Shown piece after piece: positions 22,702-35,005 of a stretch of DNA of 64,000 nucleotides. Source of the DNA: Cordilura impudica (taxonomy: Eukaryota; Arthropoda; Insecta; Diptera; Scathophagidae). The position numbers were made by a program, and so were the translations under genes. The notes under the pieces were generated by a model that did no database searches, had not been told where the DNA came from, and saw only the letters and a list, made by a program, of their open reading frames with translations. The DNA lies in assembly GCA_963682025.1 (NCBI GenBank), contig OY821520.1:135168738-135232737 (forward strand). Reading direction: 5' to 3'. Every line of letters begins with the position of its first letter. The first letter of the stretch is position 1.

Positions 22702-22857
22702 AGGCGACAAAAAAGCTGGATGAAAGACTGAGTATTTAAAAATTTACAAGACTTAAATACTTCATCAGCTAAAATAAATGAAGTATAAAAATAGTTATGA
22801 TATAAATGGATCTAATGCAATTAAGATTAAATTTTAATAAATTATTTATATTTTTAT
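22702..22857 (+). other. T1 gene 3' region
   Basis: AT-rich trailer with AATAAA at 22773-22778, a plausible polyadenylation signal for the T1 gene. Confidence 0.45.
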
Positions 22858-22863
22858 TTTTAA

Positions 22864-22909
<46 letters not shown>

Positions 22910-23568
22910 CATTAATTTAATTATTATTAAAAATAAATAAAAAATAATAATTTTTCAACATTTCTATAGAAAAAAGCGATTTTTTTCCTGAGGTTAACAT
23001 ATTCTGGGTATTACAGTACCGAGGGTATGAAATTTTAGTTAGGTATGTTACATACCTTCGGAAAGGCTAATTTGTCTAGTTTCTCAGTATAAGTTTTATT
23101 TGTAAGGTTTTAGATACAAATAGGAAAAAATTCAAAATAGTACATTTGTGAAAAATTGAAAAACCGTTGTCTTGAGTTACAAAACATTTATTTTAATAGA
23201 TATCCCACTCCCATCCCACTAAGCGACCAAAAAGCTTTTAAAGGAAAAATCCTAAGCTTTCTTATGAAAAAAAAATGCCCTTTTTGAAAAAAAAGGCAAA
23301 AATTTAATTTAGCAAAAAAAAAGTCTAAAAATTTTTTTTTTTTAATTTTTTTTTTCCGAAATATTGAAGAAATAGCTATCTAAACTCTTTGGAAGAAAAT
23401 TTTGTAAGAACAATAGGTAATAAGTTACATGAGGGATCTGGACCGATCTTGTTGAAAAATTGTGTCTAAACTACTATCCAATAGGACTAACCTTGGTGCA
23501 AATTTCATCCCGTTCGGAAGACATCGGTTTCAAAAGTTGGTGCACTTGACATGAACTCCCCCATATAT
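22858..23568 (-). repeat. T1 right inverted-repeat arm
   Basis: Inverted copy of 20096-20822. An ATT microsatellite (22863-22908) at its inner end is longer than its left-arm counterpart. The palindrome lies at 23041-23058. Confidence 0.85.
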
Positions 23569-23916
23569 TTAATATTTAATATTTATATATATTTACATTT
23601 TTTGTCTTAAAGTGTTTCTAGCAAGTGTATGTAAGTCGCTATTATATTTAAGGGATCACCTATTTCATTCTTTTGTAGGTACACTTCCTGTTGTAAGTGT
23701 TACCTGAGTTTTTTTTCGAAACATCCTCTTTTTGCCCCCTAAATGTGAAATTGGGCTGAATAAAACAATACGTCTATTAAATCGACAAGATAATAACTTT
23801 AATGATGTAATTTTAATTGTATGATTTTCGTCCATATAATATTTTGTATTAATAAATATCATAACAAAGAATTTAGTACCAACAATTTCTCACTTACTTA
23901 CCATATTTTAGTATAA
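23569..23916. other. Spacer between T1 and T2
   Basis: No gene or repeat recognised; the reverse frame at 23665-23862 has no domain. Confidence 0.4.
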
Positions 23917-26071
23917 CACTGTGGAACAAATTCAGGTTAGCAAAAGTTAAGTCGATTCTGAGAGTGAGGGGTGAAAATAGATGCTAAATTAGAAGACTCG
24001 TATCGCGGCGTTTGTTTATGTTAGTTCGAATTTTTTTAATCGACCTTCGAACTTTGCAGTCAAATGCCGATTTTCAACATATTGTTTATATGGTTTTTTG
24101 GCTATAATTCGTCGACCAATTGATATTTTTTCAATCTGTAAAAGCCAAATTATTGCTGGAGACCTGTGCAACAATCAAGATTTTTTAAAAAACCGATTTA
24201 GAAAATTTTTGTGGTGCATATGAAGCAAAATGTTGGAAAAATTATTTTTTTTCATGCTTTTGGAAAATATTTTCCACAAAACTAAGTCTTTTTTGCTTTC
24301 TGTTTTATCTATAATATGCTTCTCAGTTTCTTCAATAAACTTAATTTGAAAAGAAAACAATCATAATACAAAACTTGTGTTTTCCAGCTTAATATTAATT
24401 TACTTCTCATTTTTTATGTACCAATTTTGTTCAGTGTTGGTTTTGAAGAAACATTGAAAAAGAAATTATAAAAATGTAGAAAAAATATATTTTTGAGATG
24501 TTAGTTATGAAAAGTTTTAAGTAAAAAAATTAAATAAATTAAATTAATGATTTGGCCAGTTGCCGTTTAGCAGGCGGCTGTGGATCAACATCGCTACTCT
24601 CTCTAATATCTTGGTCATCGTCATCATCATCAGAAAGGTCGATAATTTCGTCCAACAGATATTCTGGAATTTTATCTTTGTCTTCCTCTTCTTCCTCTTT
24701 TTCCTCGTCTTCCTCTTCTTCAAAGGTGTTTTTATACCACCAACAAATTTCAGCGAGTATTGCATCTGGAGATTTCTTTCCTCTGTACCTGAAACGAAAA
24801 TAGTTTTCAATCGTTAACATGTTTAAATTGTGCACTCTGAAAAAGATATTAGAAAAATGTAGGAATTCAAATTATGCACACTCTATAGTTACCTTATTTC
24901 AAATGGAAGCGCAGTTTGGTGATAACGTTCGCCTTGCTCATCAGATTCAGTTGGCAACTGTTGAGCGAGTTGATCAGGATGCTGATGCAAGAGATGAATT
25001 TTGTACGACATAGTAACCCCAATTTCATCGAAAGCTGCCAACATGTTTGCAACAGATTGCCTGTAGTTGTCTTTGCGTTCTTTACCCAAAAGTCCTTTAA
25101 TGACTGCTTTCAATGCGAGCCATGCATTTAATTCTCGGTCTGTCAGAACTTGGTCAAAATCTAGACGACTCCGTATGTCGGGACCATTAACAACCCCTTC
25201 CTGAATTTTGGCGTTACTTAGTCTTGGGAAAATGTCTTTTAAGCGGTTGAATACTGCTGGTCTTTTTGCGATAAATTTCAAAAAAATTTTAGCAATGCCA
25301 ATTTTAATGTGGAGCAATTCAACTATTTTGAGGTCGCAGCAAATGCGCCACTGGTGTTCGTTATACTTGACTACTTCCAGAATGTGTTTCAAATTATCGA
25401 AATTTTCACTAGTTTCAGTGCTATACGCAATCGGAACAGAAGGCATTCTATTTGTCTTGTGCAAAAGCACAACTTTTAAGCTGATTAGTGAACTATCGAT
25501 GAATAAACGCTAATCATCTTTTTGATAGGTTAACCCTATCGTCTCCATTAACTTTTCAATATCGTTGCAATAAGCGAAATTTTTTGCATCATTCACATTG
25601 AAGAACTTTGGTACCTTTCGACTAAGACCATTTTCTTTTCAAATGAAATTTATTGAAGAAACTGAGAAGCATATTATAGATCAAACAGAAAGCAAAAAAG
25701 ACTTAGTTTTGTGGAAAATATTTTCAAAAAGGATAAAAAAAATAATATTTCCAACATTTTGCTTCATATGCACCACAAAAATTTTCTAAATCAATTTTTT
25801 AAAAACTTTTAATTGTTGCACAGGTCTCTAGCAATAATCTGGCTTTTACAGATTGAAAAAATATCAATTAGTCGACGAGTTATAGCCAAAAAACCATATA
25901 AACAATATGCTGAAAATCGGCATTTGACTGCAAAGTTCGAAGGTCGATTAAAAAAAATTCGAACTAACACAAACAAACGCCGCGATACGGGTCTTCTAAT
26001 TAAGCCTCTATTTTCACCCCTCACTCTCAGAATCGACTTAACTTTTGCTAACCTGAATTTGTTCCACAGTG
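23917..26071 (-). mobile_element. T2: long-inverted-repeat DNA transposon with decayed gene
   Basis: Arms 23917-24362 and 25630-26071 are inverted copies beginning CACTGTGGAACAAATTCAGG. The flanks TAA (23914-23916) and TAA (26072-26074) are a likely 3-bp duplication. The interior carries a two-exon transposase-like gene on the minus strand. Same architecture as T1 with unrelated arms and a different protein. Confidence 0.8.
24539..25630 (-). pseudogene. Transposase-like gene of T2, two exons, premature stop and deletion
   Basis: Exon 1 reads from about 25620 to 24893: KVPKFFNVNDAKNF, LFIDSSLISLKVVLLHKTNR, YNEHQWRICCDLKIVELL, IFPRLSNAKIQEGVVNGPDI, SDEQGERYHQ. A GT-AG intron (24892 to 24789) joins in frame to YRGKKSPDAILAEICWW and a very acidic tail ending at 24539; an alternative acceptor lies at 24837. 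A UAG at 25510-25512 stands where relatives have W (DDWRLFIDSS). The step from DLKIVELL straight to HIKIGI suggests loss of the cysteine-containing middle part known in relatives. The family is recurrent in arthropod genomes; D in CDLK and E in DEQGER are candidate catalytic acids (inference). Dead copy. Confidence 0.7.
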
Positions 26072-26074
26072 TAA

Positions 26075-27189
26075 TGACATAAGTATGACATTAAATTTTC
26101 CACTTTCATGTGCCAAACAATTGTTTAAGCGTTTCGTTTTGTATGCCCAAGAATGCCAACATTCCTCATTGTTATCATCGTCAGTAACGTCATTATCAAT
26201 GTCAGTAATAACGTTAATGATATTAAACACAAACACAAGCACAACTCAGCAGAATTCACAATACAAAGAAATTCCAATCGACTATATCAAATGAATTTAT
26301 TATTATTTGCGTCACTTAATAAACATTCGAGTATAAATAATGAAAATATAGAAAAAAAAACAATTTTCTACTAAAGGGAATTCAAAACAATTTCCTGCAA
26401 AGTTCAGAAAGTTGTTTGTGCTAGTAAAGTTTTACATTTTCCAAAATTCTTTAAAAGTTTGCCAATCTATTTAAAAAGTTCAGTATAAAAGTGGTATTTT
26501 TGTACACTGTTCACGTAACCTGCAAAGTCGAGCTTTGTTTTAGAACCTAGATGAGGCTCGTACATCTTGGAGAATTATGAAGACTTAAGAATTGAAATTA
26601 TTTTATATTGTTCCATCTCCTGATTAAACAAAGCCATACAGTTTAACTATTAAATATTTTAACATTTTCAACTAAGAAACCCATTTTCGTAATTAAAATT
26701 GCAAATGGTGTAAATACCATGATTTCCCTTATTCCTATAATAGTGATGGCGTATATAATGGTGTGATACTAAAACATCCCAAGAATGTAAGTGAACTTTC
26801 AATTTCATTCTATCTTTTCTTAACTCTATTCACTGCCTGCTGGAGAAATTGGAATACGATACCATACTAAATATTTAGTTTCAATGCATTGATGATGGTA
26901 TTAAATTCTTTAGTGCTTCATTCTTTCTAGAGTCGTATCGAGGGAGACGTTAAATGTCATGATAAATAACTTAGGTTTTTCCTCTTGACTTGTGTTGTTC
27001 TAATTCAAATGAAGTTATTACTCAAAAATTGTAAAAAGAAAATGAAATTCAATGCTTTTCAAGTAAAGATATCGATGAACATGCATACTCTCATATAATA
27101 GCTGCATATTCTAATCATTTGAATTAAGAATATATTAGTAATTGAAAAATTTAAATTTTTTTTAGTCTACAACGCTTTAATATCTTGGT
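26075..27189. other. Unassigned sequence
   Basis: No domain recognised. The reverse frame at 26048-26242 includes an acidic patch (DIDNDVTDDDNNEECWHSW) that could be an old coding fragment but has no supported start or partner exon. The rest is AT-rich. Confidence 0.35.
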
Positions 27190-27770
27190 ATAGTCGAATT
27201 TACGTATGCCGATTTGGCAATCCTAAAAATAGCTACTGCTTAATTTATTTAAATTGCTGTAGGTAGGGGGAAAAATTCCAACTATTTTGCTCTAGGACTC
27301 TTAGTTTTCGAAATACAAGCGATTTTATATTCCTTGCCGAAATTCTAAATTTTTTGATCTGGTTATCCTAAATATAGTTGTAGCTAGAGGCCAAAATGTC
27401 AACTATTTTGCGATTTTCTGTTAACCACCGAAAATTAAAACTTTTCGATCTGGTAACCTTAAAAATAGTGAAGCTCAATCCATTTAAACTAGAGAGCAAA
27501 CTATGAACTATTTTGCTCTTGGACGTTTAGTATTCGAGATATAAGCAATTTTATGTTACCCGCCAAAATTTAAAATTTTTCGATCTGGTAACCCTAAATA
27601 TAGTTAAGCTCAATTCATGTAAAATGTTTTCGAGATGTAAGCGAATTTTTGTTCCCTTCCGAAATATAATTTTTTTCGAACCGTAAAATATTTAGTGAGC
27701 AATACGATGCTTAGTTTTCGAGATATACGCGATATTACATTACCCGTAAAAAATTTTAATTTTTTTTTAA
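27190..27770. repeat. Diverged tandem array, ~110-140-bp units
   Basis: Four to five units containing TTTTTCGATCTGGTAACCCT, AAATATAGTTAAGCTCAAT, GAACTATTTTGCTCTTGGAC and TTCGAGATATAAGCAATTTT. Unit anchors are near 27218, 27366, 27456 and 27586. It decays to the right before HINE-A copy 5. Confidence 0.65.
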
Positions 27771-27776
27771 TTTCAT

Positions 27777-28518
27777 TATACCCTATACCACTATGTGGTT
27801 TGGGTATAATGACTTTGTGCTGCTGTTTGTAACAACAAAAAATATTTGACCTAGACCCATCTTTAATTATACCGATCGAATCAGAATCACTTTCTGAGTT
27901 GATTTAATAATGTCCGTCCGTCCGTCCGTCCGTCTGTGTGTCCATGTAAAGCTTGTAATCAAACTGCAGGTCGCAAATATGAATATATTTTGATGAAATT
28001 TGGTATATAAGCTTTTATCGGCCATGGGATGAACGCTGTTGAAATTGGTGAGAATCGGTCCATGTTCAGACCTAGCCCCCATACAAATTACCCATATGAA
28101 ATCGACATAAATTGCCATAAGATCCAAATTGACATATAGATTTTACTCAAATTGGGTTTGTATGCATTCATTACATCCACTAATGAGTAGTCCAAAAATG
28201 ATCCCTTTGACCCCATATAGAGCTGCTTCCCGATCTTCACTTAAATCAATTAAAAAACAAAAATATTGCACTGATTCTTCTCAAATTTTGTTTGTACATA
28301 TTTTTGCAAAATACAAGAGACTTTACCAAACATGATCAGGATCGGTCCATTTTTGGACCTAGTCCCTTTATAGATATAGCATCCGATATGAACTTTTTCA
28401 TATCTGCAGCCAAAAAAATTAATAAAAATCCCACTCAAATTTGGTTTTTGCTTATTTTCAATGTCCAGTTAGTTGGGCCTAAGAGATAGGGTTTCTAAAC
28501 GCATGGTATAGGGTATCA
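27777..28518 (+). mobile_element. HINE-A copy 5
   Basis: Starts TATACCCTATACCACTATGT with GTCCGTCC repeats near 27911. It runs to ACGCATGGTATAGGGTATC and lacks the palindrome and ACTTGT end. It is joined directly to inverted copy 6. Confidence 0.8.
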
Positions 28519-28739
28519 AATATTCATATTCATATTTGCGACCTGCAGTTTGATTACAAGATTTACATGGACACACAGACGGACGGACGGACGGACGGAC
28601 GGACATTGTTAAATCAACTCAGAAAGTGATTCTGATTCGATCGGTATAATTAAAGATGGGTCTAGGTCAAATATTTTTGGTTGTTACAAACAGCAGCACA
28701 AAGTCATTATACCCAAACCACATAGTGGTATAGGGTATA
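28519..28739 (-). mobile_element. HINE-A copy 6, terminal fragment inverted to copy 5
   Basis: About 220 bp equivalent to the first part of the element, in reverse, ending TAGTGGTATAGGGTATA. With copy 5 it forms an inverted pair whose ~215-bp ends can fold together. Confidence 0.75.
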
Positions 28740-28839
28740 AAAACTCAATTTTGAAATCTTTGCTGATAGGTTGTTTGGTCTTTAAGGTGACGATATATAA
28801 ATGAGAGCTGAAATCAGTTACACTTAATTAATTATGAGT

Positions 28840-28960
28840 GAAATTGAAATAGTTCTTTCTTAAATTGCTGGGCGTTGCTTATAAATTGAATGGACGAGGG
28901 TAGCATGTTCCAAAGACGAACTGAATTAGTATAGAACTGCCACTCAGATATTACGTATTA
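28840..28960 (-). pseudogene. LINE C-terminal fragment
   Basis: Translates leftwards as QFYTNSVRLWNMLPSSIQFI followed by SNAQQFKKELF. This is the conserved tail of CR1/Jockey-group LINE ORF2 (R.WN.LP...). Only this piece is present. Confidence 0.6.
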
Positions 28961-30164
28961 TAGCAGAAATTAAAGGCTAATGTCCCACCTACCAAACAAA
29001 AAAAAAAAACGCATGTTAAAATTCTAATCCAATCAAAAGTTATGGATTTTTGACCGCCATCTCGTGAAATGGTCCACTGTGCGACGTTTAGTTTTTGACT
29101 TAATTAAAATCCTAAAATTAAAACGTATGAGTAATAATTAACCCTAATAATTAGTTAATTTATCCATTCATCGAATTAATGAATTGGTAACAGCAGTAAC
29201 TACTAGTATATATTAAGATTTGAGTCAGTATTGTCGGCAGTGAAAAATATATATACTTTTGATTTATAAAATATTTAATTAAAATAATTTGAAGGTTAAT
29301 CTGCGTGATGTGTTTGTTACACATTTGACAAACTTATGCGATTTACTTAACAATTGACCTTGAATCAATGAACTCTTCTAAAAAAAAACGTTGAAATAGC
29401 ACAGCTTTAAAAATATAAAACTATTGGATAAAATGTATTGGTCTCTTGTCTCATTTTAGAGCAACAACAATTTTATTTAAGCTTAGGAAAATACTCCTAA
29501 CACCCTATCATTTCACCCTTAAGCTGTTAAATAAGTTTCAAGTTAAGGACTAATAAACTGGTTTCTTTTCACTTTTTTTTATTTGTTAAAAAAACAACTA
29601 TCACATGTTTTGAAAAACGCACAAGAAATAATAAAATACATGACAAAATCGTACTTGTTATTCGAGACGAATTTCTACTTTTTTTACTAACAAAAAAAAA
29701 AAAAGAAGAAAAAGAAATGAAAAACAAAACAATTTGTCTAGTTGTATCATAGTCAATAGAGAACGAAGCTACAGTTCTGATGTTGATGCTCTTAGTTTAA
29801 GAGACATTTTGGCACAACGATTAGCTAGATTTTGAAAAAGTTATTTAGGCATTAGAGTATAAACCCAATCAGTCTTTTGTGGAACTCAATCTTTTTGGGG
29901 AACTGCTAGAGAAGTCCGTAGAGCTGTGAAGTATTAATATAAATTTTTTTTTAATTTCTTTTAAAGAATCTCTCACACTCTTAATCTCTCTTTAATGTAG
30001 ATACTTTTGTTTTATTACAATTTGAGATTTTTGTAAATTATAAGCAAATGTTTTTATATTGGCACGGCTTAATGCCAGAACCGTTTTGATATATTCAACT
30101 AAAGTTAGATCGAAAATGGATATAATTATGCAAATCCTAATTAAATTTCTTACTTGTCTTAGAA
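28961..30164. other. AT-rich, nothing recognised
   Basis: No gene, tRNA or known repeat seen. Several homopolymer A runs near 29390 and 29690. Confidence 0.4.
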
Positions 30165-30500
30165 TTTAGTTATAGATCCCATATAATGCAGTCTCCCGTT
30201 ATTCGCCATTTCTAATCGTGCAAGTAAATTTGATGTAATTTGCTAAAATCTTGTTTATGTATGTTTTTAGAACACTAAAGTGATCTAACAAGATATGATA
30301 TCGATCGGACCATTTTTAGAAAAAGTCCCCGTATATCCAATATGAATTTTATAAATATTTACAGCCAAACAATACATGGCAACCTCACTTAAAGTGGTTT
30401 AGGATTATTTTTAGGGCACCTCATGATCTAAGCAAGTACGGTTTGACCTTCGACGTATAGTATAGTAGTCCTAGACCGACTTTAACTTTCATAGGTGTTT
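30165..30500 (+). mobile_element. Decayed HINE-A 3' fragment
   Basis: Strongly diverged but collinear with the second half of HINE-A (TCCCATATAATGCAGTCTCC, ATCGATCGGACCATTTTTAG, CCTAGACCGACTTTAACTTT). The palindrome is half lost. Confidence 0.5.
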
Positions 30501-30667
30501 GCCATTTTTTTGTGTATTTTTGCCTTAGCATACAAACGCACCGCACCGCACTGATTGTGTTATACTATTTTAAAAAATGTGCTTGTGTTTGGAAAATTAT
30601 TTTATTTATTTTATGTTAGTATAAAAATTTATTTTCTTCACACTATTTCCTCCGAATTTACAAAAAA

Positions 30668-33600
30668 ACAAGTAAGAGTGTTAAATTCAGCTGTGCCGAA
30701 TCTTTGGTACCCTCCACCTCGGTTTGAGTATTGATAATAAATGTACACAAAATATTGGAAAAATAGGCATGCGTTTCCGGTTATATGACATAACTTCTCG
30801 TTTAATTTATTTTTTGCTAATTAAATAGCTCGCCCTAACAACCTCCATTGCAAAGGTAATGGTTGTGCAGGGTGGCTATATGCATCAAATCGTGCTAATT
30901 GGAGATGGCTGTATAGTTTCTTTTAACTGGCCAAATATTTCTTCATTGCGGCCATACAGGTCGGATGGAGTAACAAAATAATAACCAAAAAAAAAACTCT
31001 CTCAATTTTTTTATTAAAATATTGCCATGTTTGGAAAACATAGAGTATAAATTTATAATAACAAATAATTAAATTAGGGATGCCAAACGCAAAAAACCAA
31101 ATGTCCCAAACATTTTAAATAAAATAATTTGTTATCTTTATTTTCTGAAAAACTTCAAATATTCATCCAAAAAAAAATTGTGAAAATTTATATATAAATA
31201 ACATTCTCATCAAATTGCGTTTATTTATGTAACAATTTTTGTGTCCGCAATTCTTAAATATCATTTGAGGTTTTATAAAATTCATTGAATTTAAATTAAT
31301 ATTTTCTGTAGTCCGATTCTGTAAATTTCAACGATCCGACAATCGCAAAATATATCGACAGCTATTGTTGTTTGCACTAAGGATTAAGTGATTCACTAAG
31401 TACATACATCTTAATGACAGTCGACAAATCTATTTTCCTATTTATTTAAATTGTAAACGAGTGGCATCTCTGTCAAAATAAGCGAAAAACACAAAGAAGA
31501 ATAGAAAAAAACAAATTACTTCGTGTTTGACAGGATGATTTTATGTTTATGTTTAATATCTTTATTTTTTTTACTAATATTTCTGTTTATTTATTTGAAA
31601 ATGAAATAATGAATTGAATATGCTATTTAATTTTTTTTATTTATATAAAAAGTTTTTTAATAAAAGCAAAATATTTTCACTATTTTATGATTTTTATTTA
31701 TGTATGACACCATTTCTACCTAAAAATTTAAGTTTTTATCGATTGAATAAACAACCCAAAAATGGTTGTCGTTTAGATAACAACAACAGCTGACTTTAAC
31801 AATAGCGAATATCGTTTAAAAATTTTACTAATAATTTTGCTTTTCTTTTTTTTAACGATTCGACTATCGTTAAAAGAAGTTACTGAAAAGCTGTTAATTT
31901 CTCCTGAATGCCAATATTTTTTTTTAATGTAAACATTTTTTAAATGTAAACATATTTGGTGTTTTTTTTGGAATTTGATACAATTGATGTCTTCTAAATT
32001 TAAAATTATTATTTCCGACGTTTTGATATGATTTTCTGAAATCCAATTAATATTTTATAATATATAATTGGAAATTTTAATTCCAGTTTTTAGAATTGAT
32101 ATTTTCTAAAATTTGAATGGAAAATTTAAAAAGTGCAATTTTGTATTTATGTGAATAATAATGCTTTAGTAATTATAAACAATTATTAAAAATTAGATGT
32201 AATCGCAATCAGATATTATGTAGGTAAAGCAGAATAATAATTCAATATAACTATGTAGAACTGTTTTGAAAGCAAAAAACTCATTGATGAACTCGGTAAC
32301 TCTATTTTGTAAAGACAACAAAAAGTTAATATGCCAAACTTATGTTCATATTTGTAAAAGAATAATTAAAAAACGTATGAAATACAAGACCAGCCCGTGT
32401 ATACTCTTAACATTGTTCTGTATGATATCTATTTGAAAATATTGACATTCATGTTAAAATAGAAATAACTATTGCAAAGCTAATTAGAACAAAAATTGTG
32501 GCGCCATCTACTGTGGCATAGTCACGCTGAGCAAAATGACGTGACACTCTGTTAATGCAAAATAAATGTATTTTCTCCACAACAAAATATTGTATTTATG
32601 TAAATAAAATAATATACCGATTTATTTCTAACATGCAGTTATTATGGATATACATACATATATAGAATATATGCAAATTACTTGTATTATTTAATATGTG
32701 TATGTATGTATATGTAAATATTACACACAAAAAATACAACATCAAACGTTATTTTTGTGTTTTTCTCTTTAAATAAATTAATACATAAAAATTTTTTTTG
32801 CTAAATTTACATTGTTTTTTTTTATTAACAACTGGGTATTTTAGCATTATTTGCTTTAGATGCTGGTGAATTTTTACTCCCTTTATATTAACTCGTAGTG
32901 TCTGCTTGTCGAAAAAATTTTGGATCGCTTTTAACCCCTTTCCCGTGACCCAATCGATCTGAAACTTTGCAGGCATGCTCGTGGCAATGACAGAAATGAT
33001 CTAGTAAATTTTTTTAGTGATGCCAAAACAATGGAAACTTTAAAATTTTTCTACCAGAGTTGATAAAAAAAATGTACAAAGGGTTAGTTTTTATTATATT
33101 ATTACCACAACGACCACAAAAACAACAAGTCCAGCTATGACAACAATGCAGCATTCAGAATAACAACAAGAACAATATAGAAACATCATATTTTTAATTT
33201 TTTTTTAATTTTTCAGAGATTTCCCTGGACCTCTTCCACCGATTTTATTGATTTTTGAAATGGAAATCTTCCCATTAATTTGTTGAATCATTCTCACTAA
33301 AAATGATCACCTTATCTATCCTACTGAGGGCGTGATCGTGACAAGAAAAACATAGAAAATTATATTTTTCAAGACTTTTTTTTAGTTCTTCATTCAAATC
33401 TCGGGCCCTAATCGACCGATTTGGGCGATTTTTAACAGCAAACTTCTCAGGATGTTAGTGAATCATTTTTTATGTCAACAAGCACCCTTGCTGCCCGATT
33501 GATGCCGTCATCGTGATTTCCACAGACGGACAGACGGACAGACGGACATCGCTATATCGACTCCGGTTGTTATAAGGATCAGAAATATATATATTTTATG

Positions 33601-33682
33601 GGGTCCAAATTTTTCTTTTTAATTATTACAAACGGAATGACAAACTTATATATACCCTGTGCACACTGGAGTGGAGGGTATA
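30668..33682 (-). mobile_element. HINE-B copy 2, complete (about 3.0 kb)
   Basis: Reversed. The left end ACAAGTAAGAGTGTTAAATT is followed by the stem-loop TTCAGCTGTGCCGAA and GGTACCCTCCACCTCGG. The right end is GTGGAGGGTATA. GTCY repeats lie at 33522-33548. It is collinear with 45969-48824. The uninterrupted GAGTATTGATAATAAA site (30726 on) equals the site hit by Helitron H1 in HINE-D. The frame at 32749-32976 is shared with copy 3 because the DNA is similar, and I do not regard it as a gene. Confidence 0.8.
32498..32513 (-). promoter_or_regulatory. CTCF-like motif in HINE-B copy 2
   Basis: Reverse complement of CAGTAGATGGCGCCAC, unchanged while the surrounding element has diverged. Confidence 0.35.
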
Positions 33683-35005
33683 AAAACTATATTTTCGAAT
33701 TATTATAAAACTTCTTCATATTCTATATTTGTTCTATGACCGGAAGTAGGGTAGGATATTGTTTTCAAATGTAAATAGTGTTTATAAATCCTCATATATG
33801 CACGTAGTAGTCATGATACTATATCTCACATAAAGAAACAAATCACAAAAATATCGTGGGTCTACACTTAATATATGAAACCCTACAACAAGAGTTTGGG
33901 AAGAATATCTCAAATCCAAAATTATCAGATTACTACAATATATTTTAAGGTTATTTACCATGGATCCACTTCTTATTTACTAAACCAAGCATGCAAATTA
34001 CAATATGTTTTCACAATTTGCTCCAATAAATATGAAAACTAAAATCTACTTTTCATTTTGATTTGAACTATAGCTTTCTAAAATATTTACATAGCCCACA
34101 GGCAGGGCCAAAAGAGCAAAGTACTTTCAAGGCCAGAGGATGCACTGATTGGTACAAATTTTAACAGTAGTCGTTCTTGACCCAACCGAATATCATACAT
34201 TAAATTTCTCAAAAACAACATAATTTATGGACCGATAACGCTAAATCGATATAATGAAAGGTTGATTTAGTTCAAGCATTAGCACAGACTCATAATACGC
34301 TGAACATGGAGGATGTAGCGTATAAAAAGAAAACTCAAAGAACTGGAATTTTTTTATTACGAATATTCATGCATGTGGGAAAAAATTGTGCACATATATT
34401 TATTTTTCGCTTCTGTTGTGTAATTTTTTTTTTATCAAATCAATTTTTACACTACTTTGTTTTTCTCCTTAAATTTCAATTCAATTTTTGAGAGAAAATT
34501 TATCTAAAGCCAAACAAAAGCCACACTAGGATGTATCGCGTACAGGTAAGTCTAGATTTGCTTAATACTTTTTTTTTATTAATAGAATAGCGTTAGAATT
34601 AACTCAAATTATATTATGGATTTATTTTTCGAATTGTTTAAAATTGTATTTTATTCTTATAAATTGCATTATTTTGCATGGATTACTATCAAAAATATTT
34701 TTTTTCAACGTTTATTTATTTACATTAATATAACACCAATTTAAACTATAATAAACTCTAGTTTCAAATATATTATATACATATATACACTGACCCATAA
34801 ACGGGCGCTCTAATATTATTGCTATAATAAAATTATGATTTATAACTAAGAAAACAAGGTAAATTACTTCAAATGAAGAATGTATACGATTTTATGTAAT
34901 GAAAAATGATAGAAAAACATCACTTTGATATGAGCGAATTATTAAAACTAAAGTCAGAGGTTAAAAGAGAAAAGGGATAAAAGAAGAAAGGGATATAATT
35001 GTTTA
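33683..35005. other. Unassigned AT-rich sequence
   Basis: No gene recognised. The 61-codon frame at 34306-34491 is hydrophobic and low-complexity. The right edge may hold the 3' untranslated region of the LINE that follows on the minus strand. Confidence 0.4.

Larger units (their letters stand above)
20096..23568 (+). mobile_element. T1: DNA transposon with ~0.7-kb inverted repeats and one gene
   Basis: Outer arms 20096-20822 and 22858-23568 are inverted copies. The left end is ATATATGGGGGTTTCATG; the right end reads CATGAACTCCCCCATATAT. A second direct copy of the left arm (20835-21425) lacks the innermost ~130 bp. Between the arms lies one 418-codon transposase-like gene (21445-22701). The palindrome AGGTATGTAACATACCT occurs in all three arm copies. 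No convincing target duplication was seen. Arm similarity is high and the gene is open, suggesting recent activity. Superfamily not assigned. Confidence 0.8.

Noticed and set aside
24552..24817. Serine- and phenylalanine-rich plus-strand frames over 24552-24817
   Set aside because: They are the complement of the acidic tail (Glu/Asp runs) of the T2 gene on the minus strand.
27867..28127. 70-86-codon frame (DLMAIYVDF...) recurring in every HINE-A copy, e.g. at 1542, 9732, 13545 and 57202
   Set aside because: The opposite strand and neighbouring frames are equally open, the frame runs through the GTCY microsatellite, and it is lost or shifted in several copies. Recurrence reflects DNA similarity of the repeat.
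32749..32976. Frame AKFQIDWVTGKGLK... shared by HINE-B copies 2 and 3
   Set aside because: It is interrupted in copy 1 and no better conserved than adjacent non-coding parts of the element.
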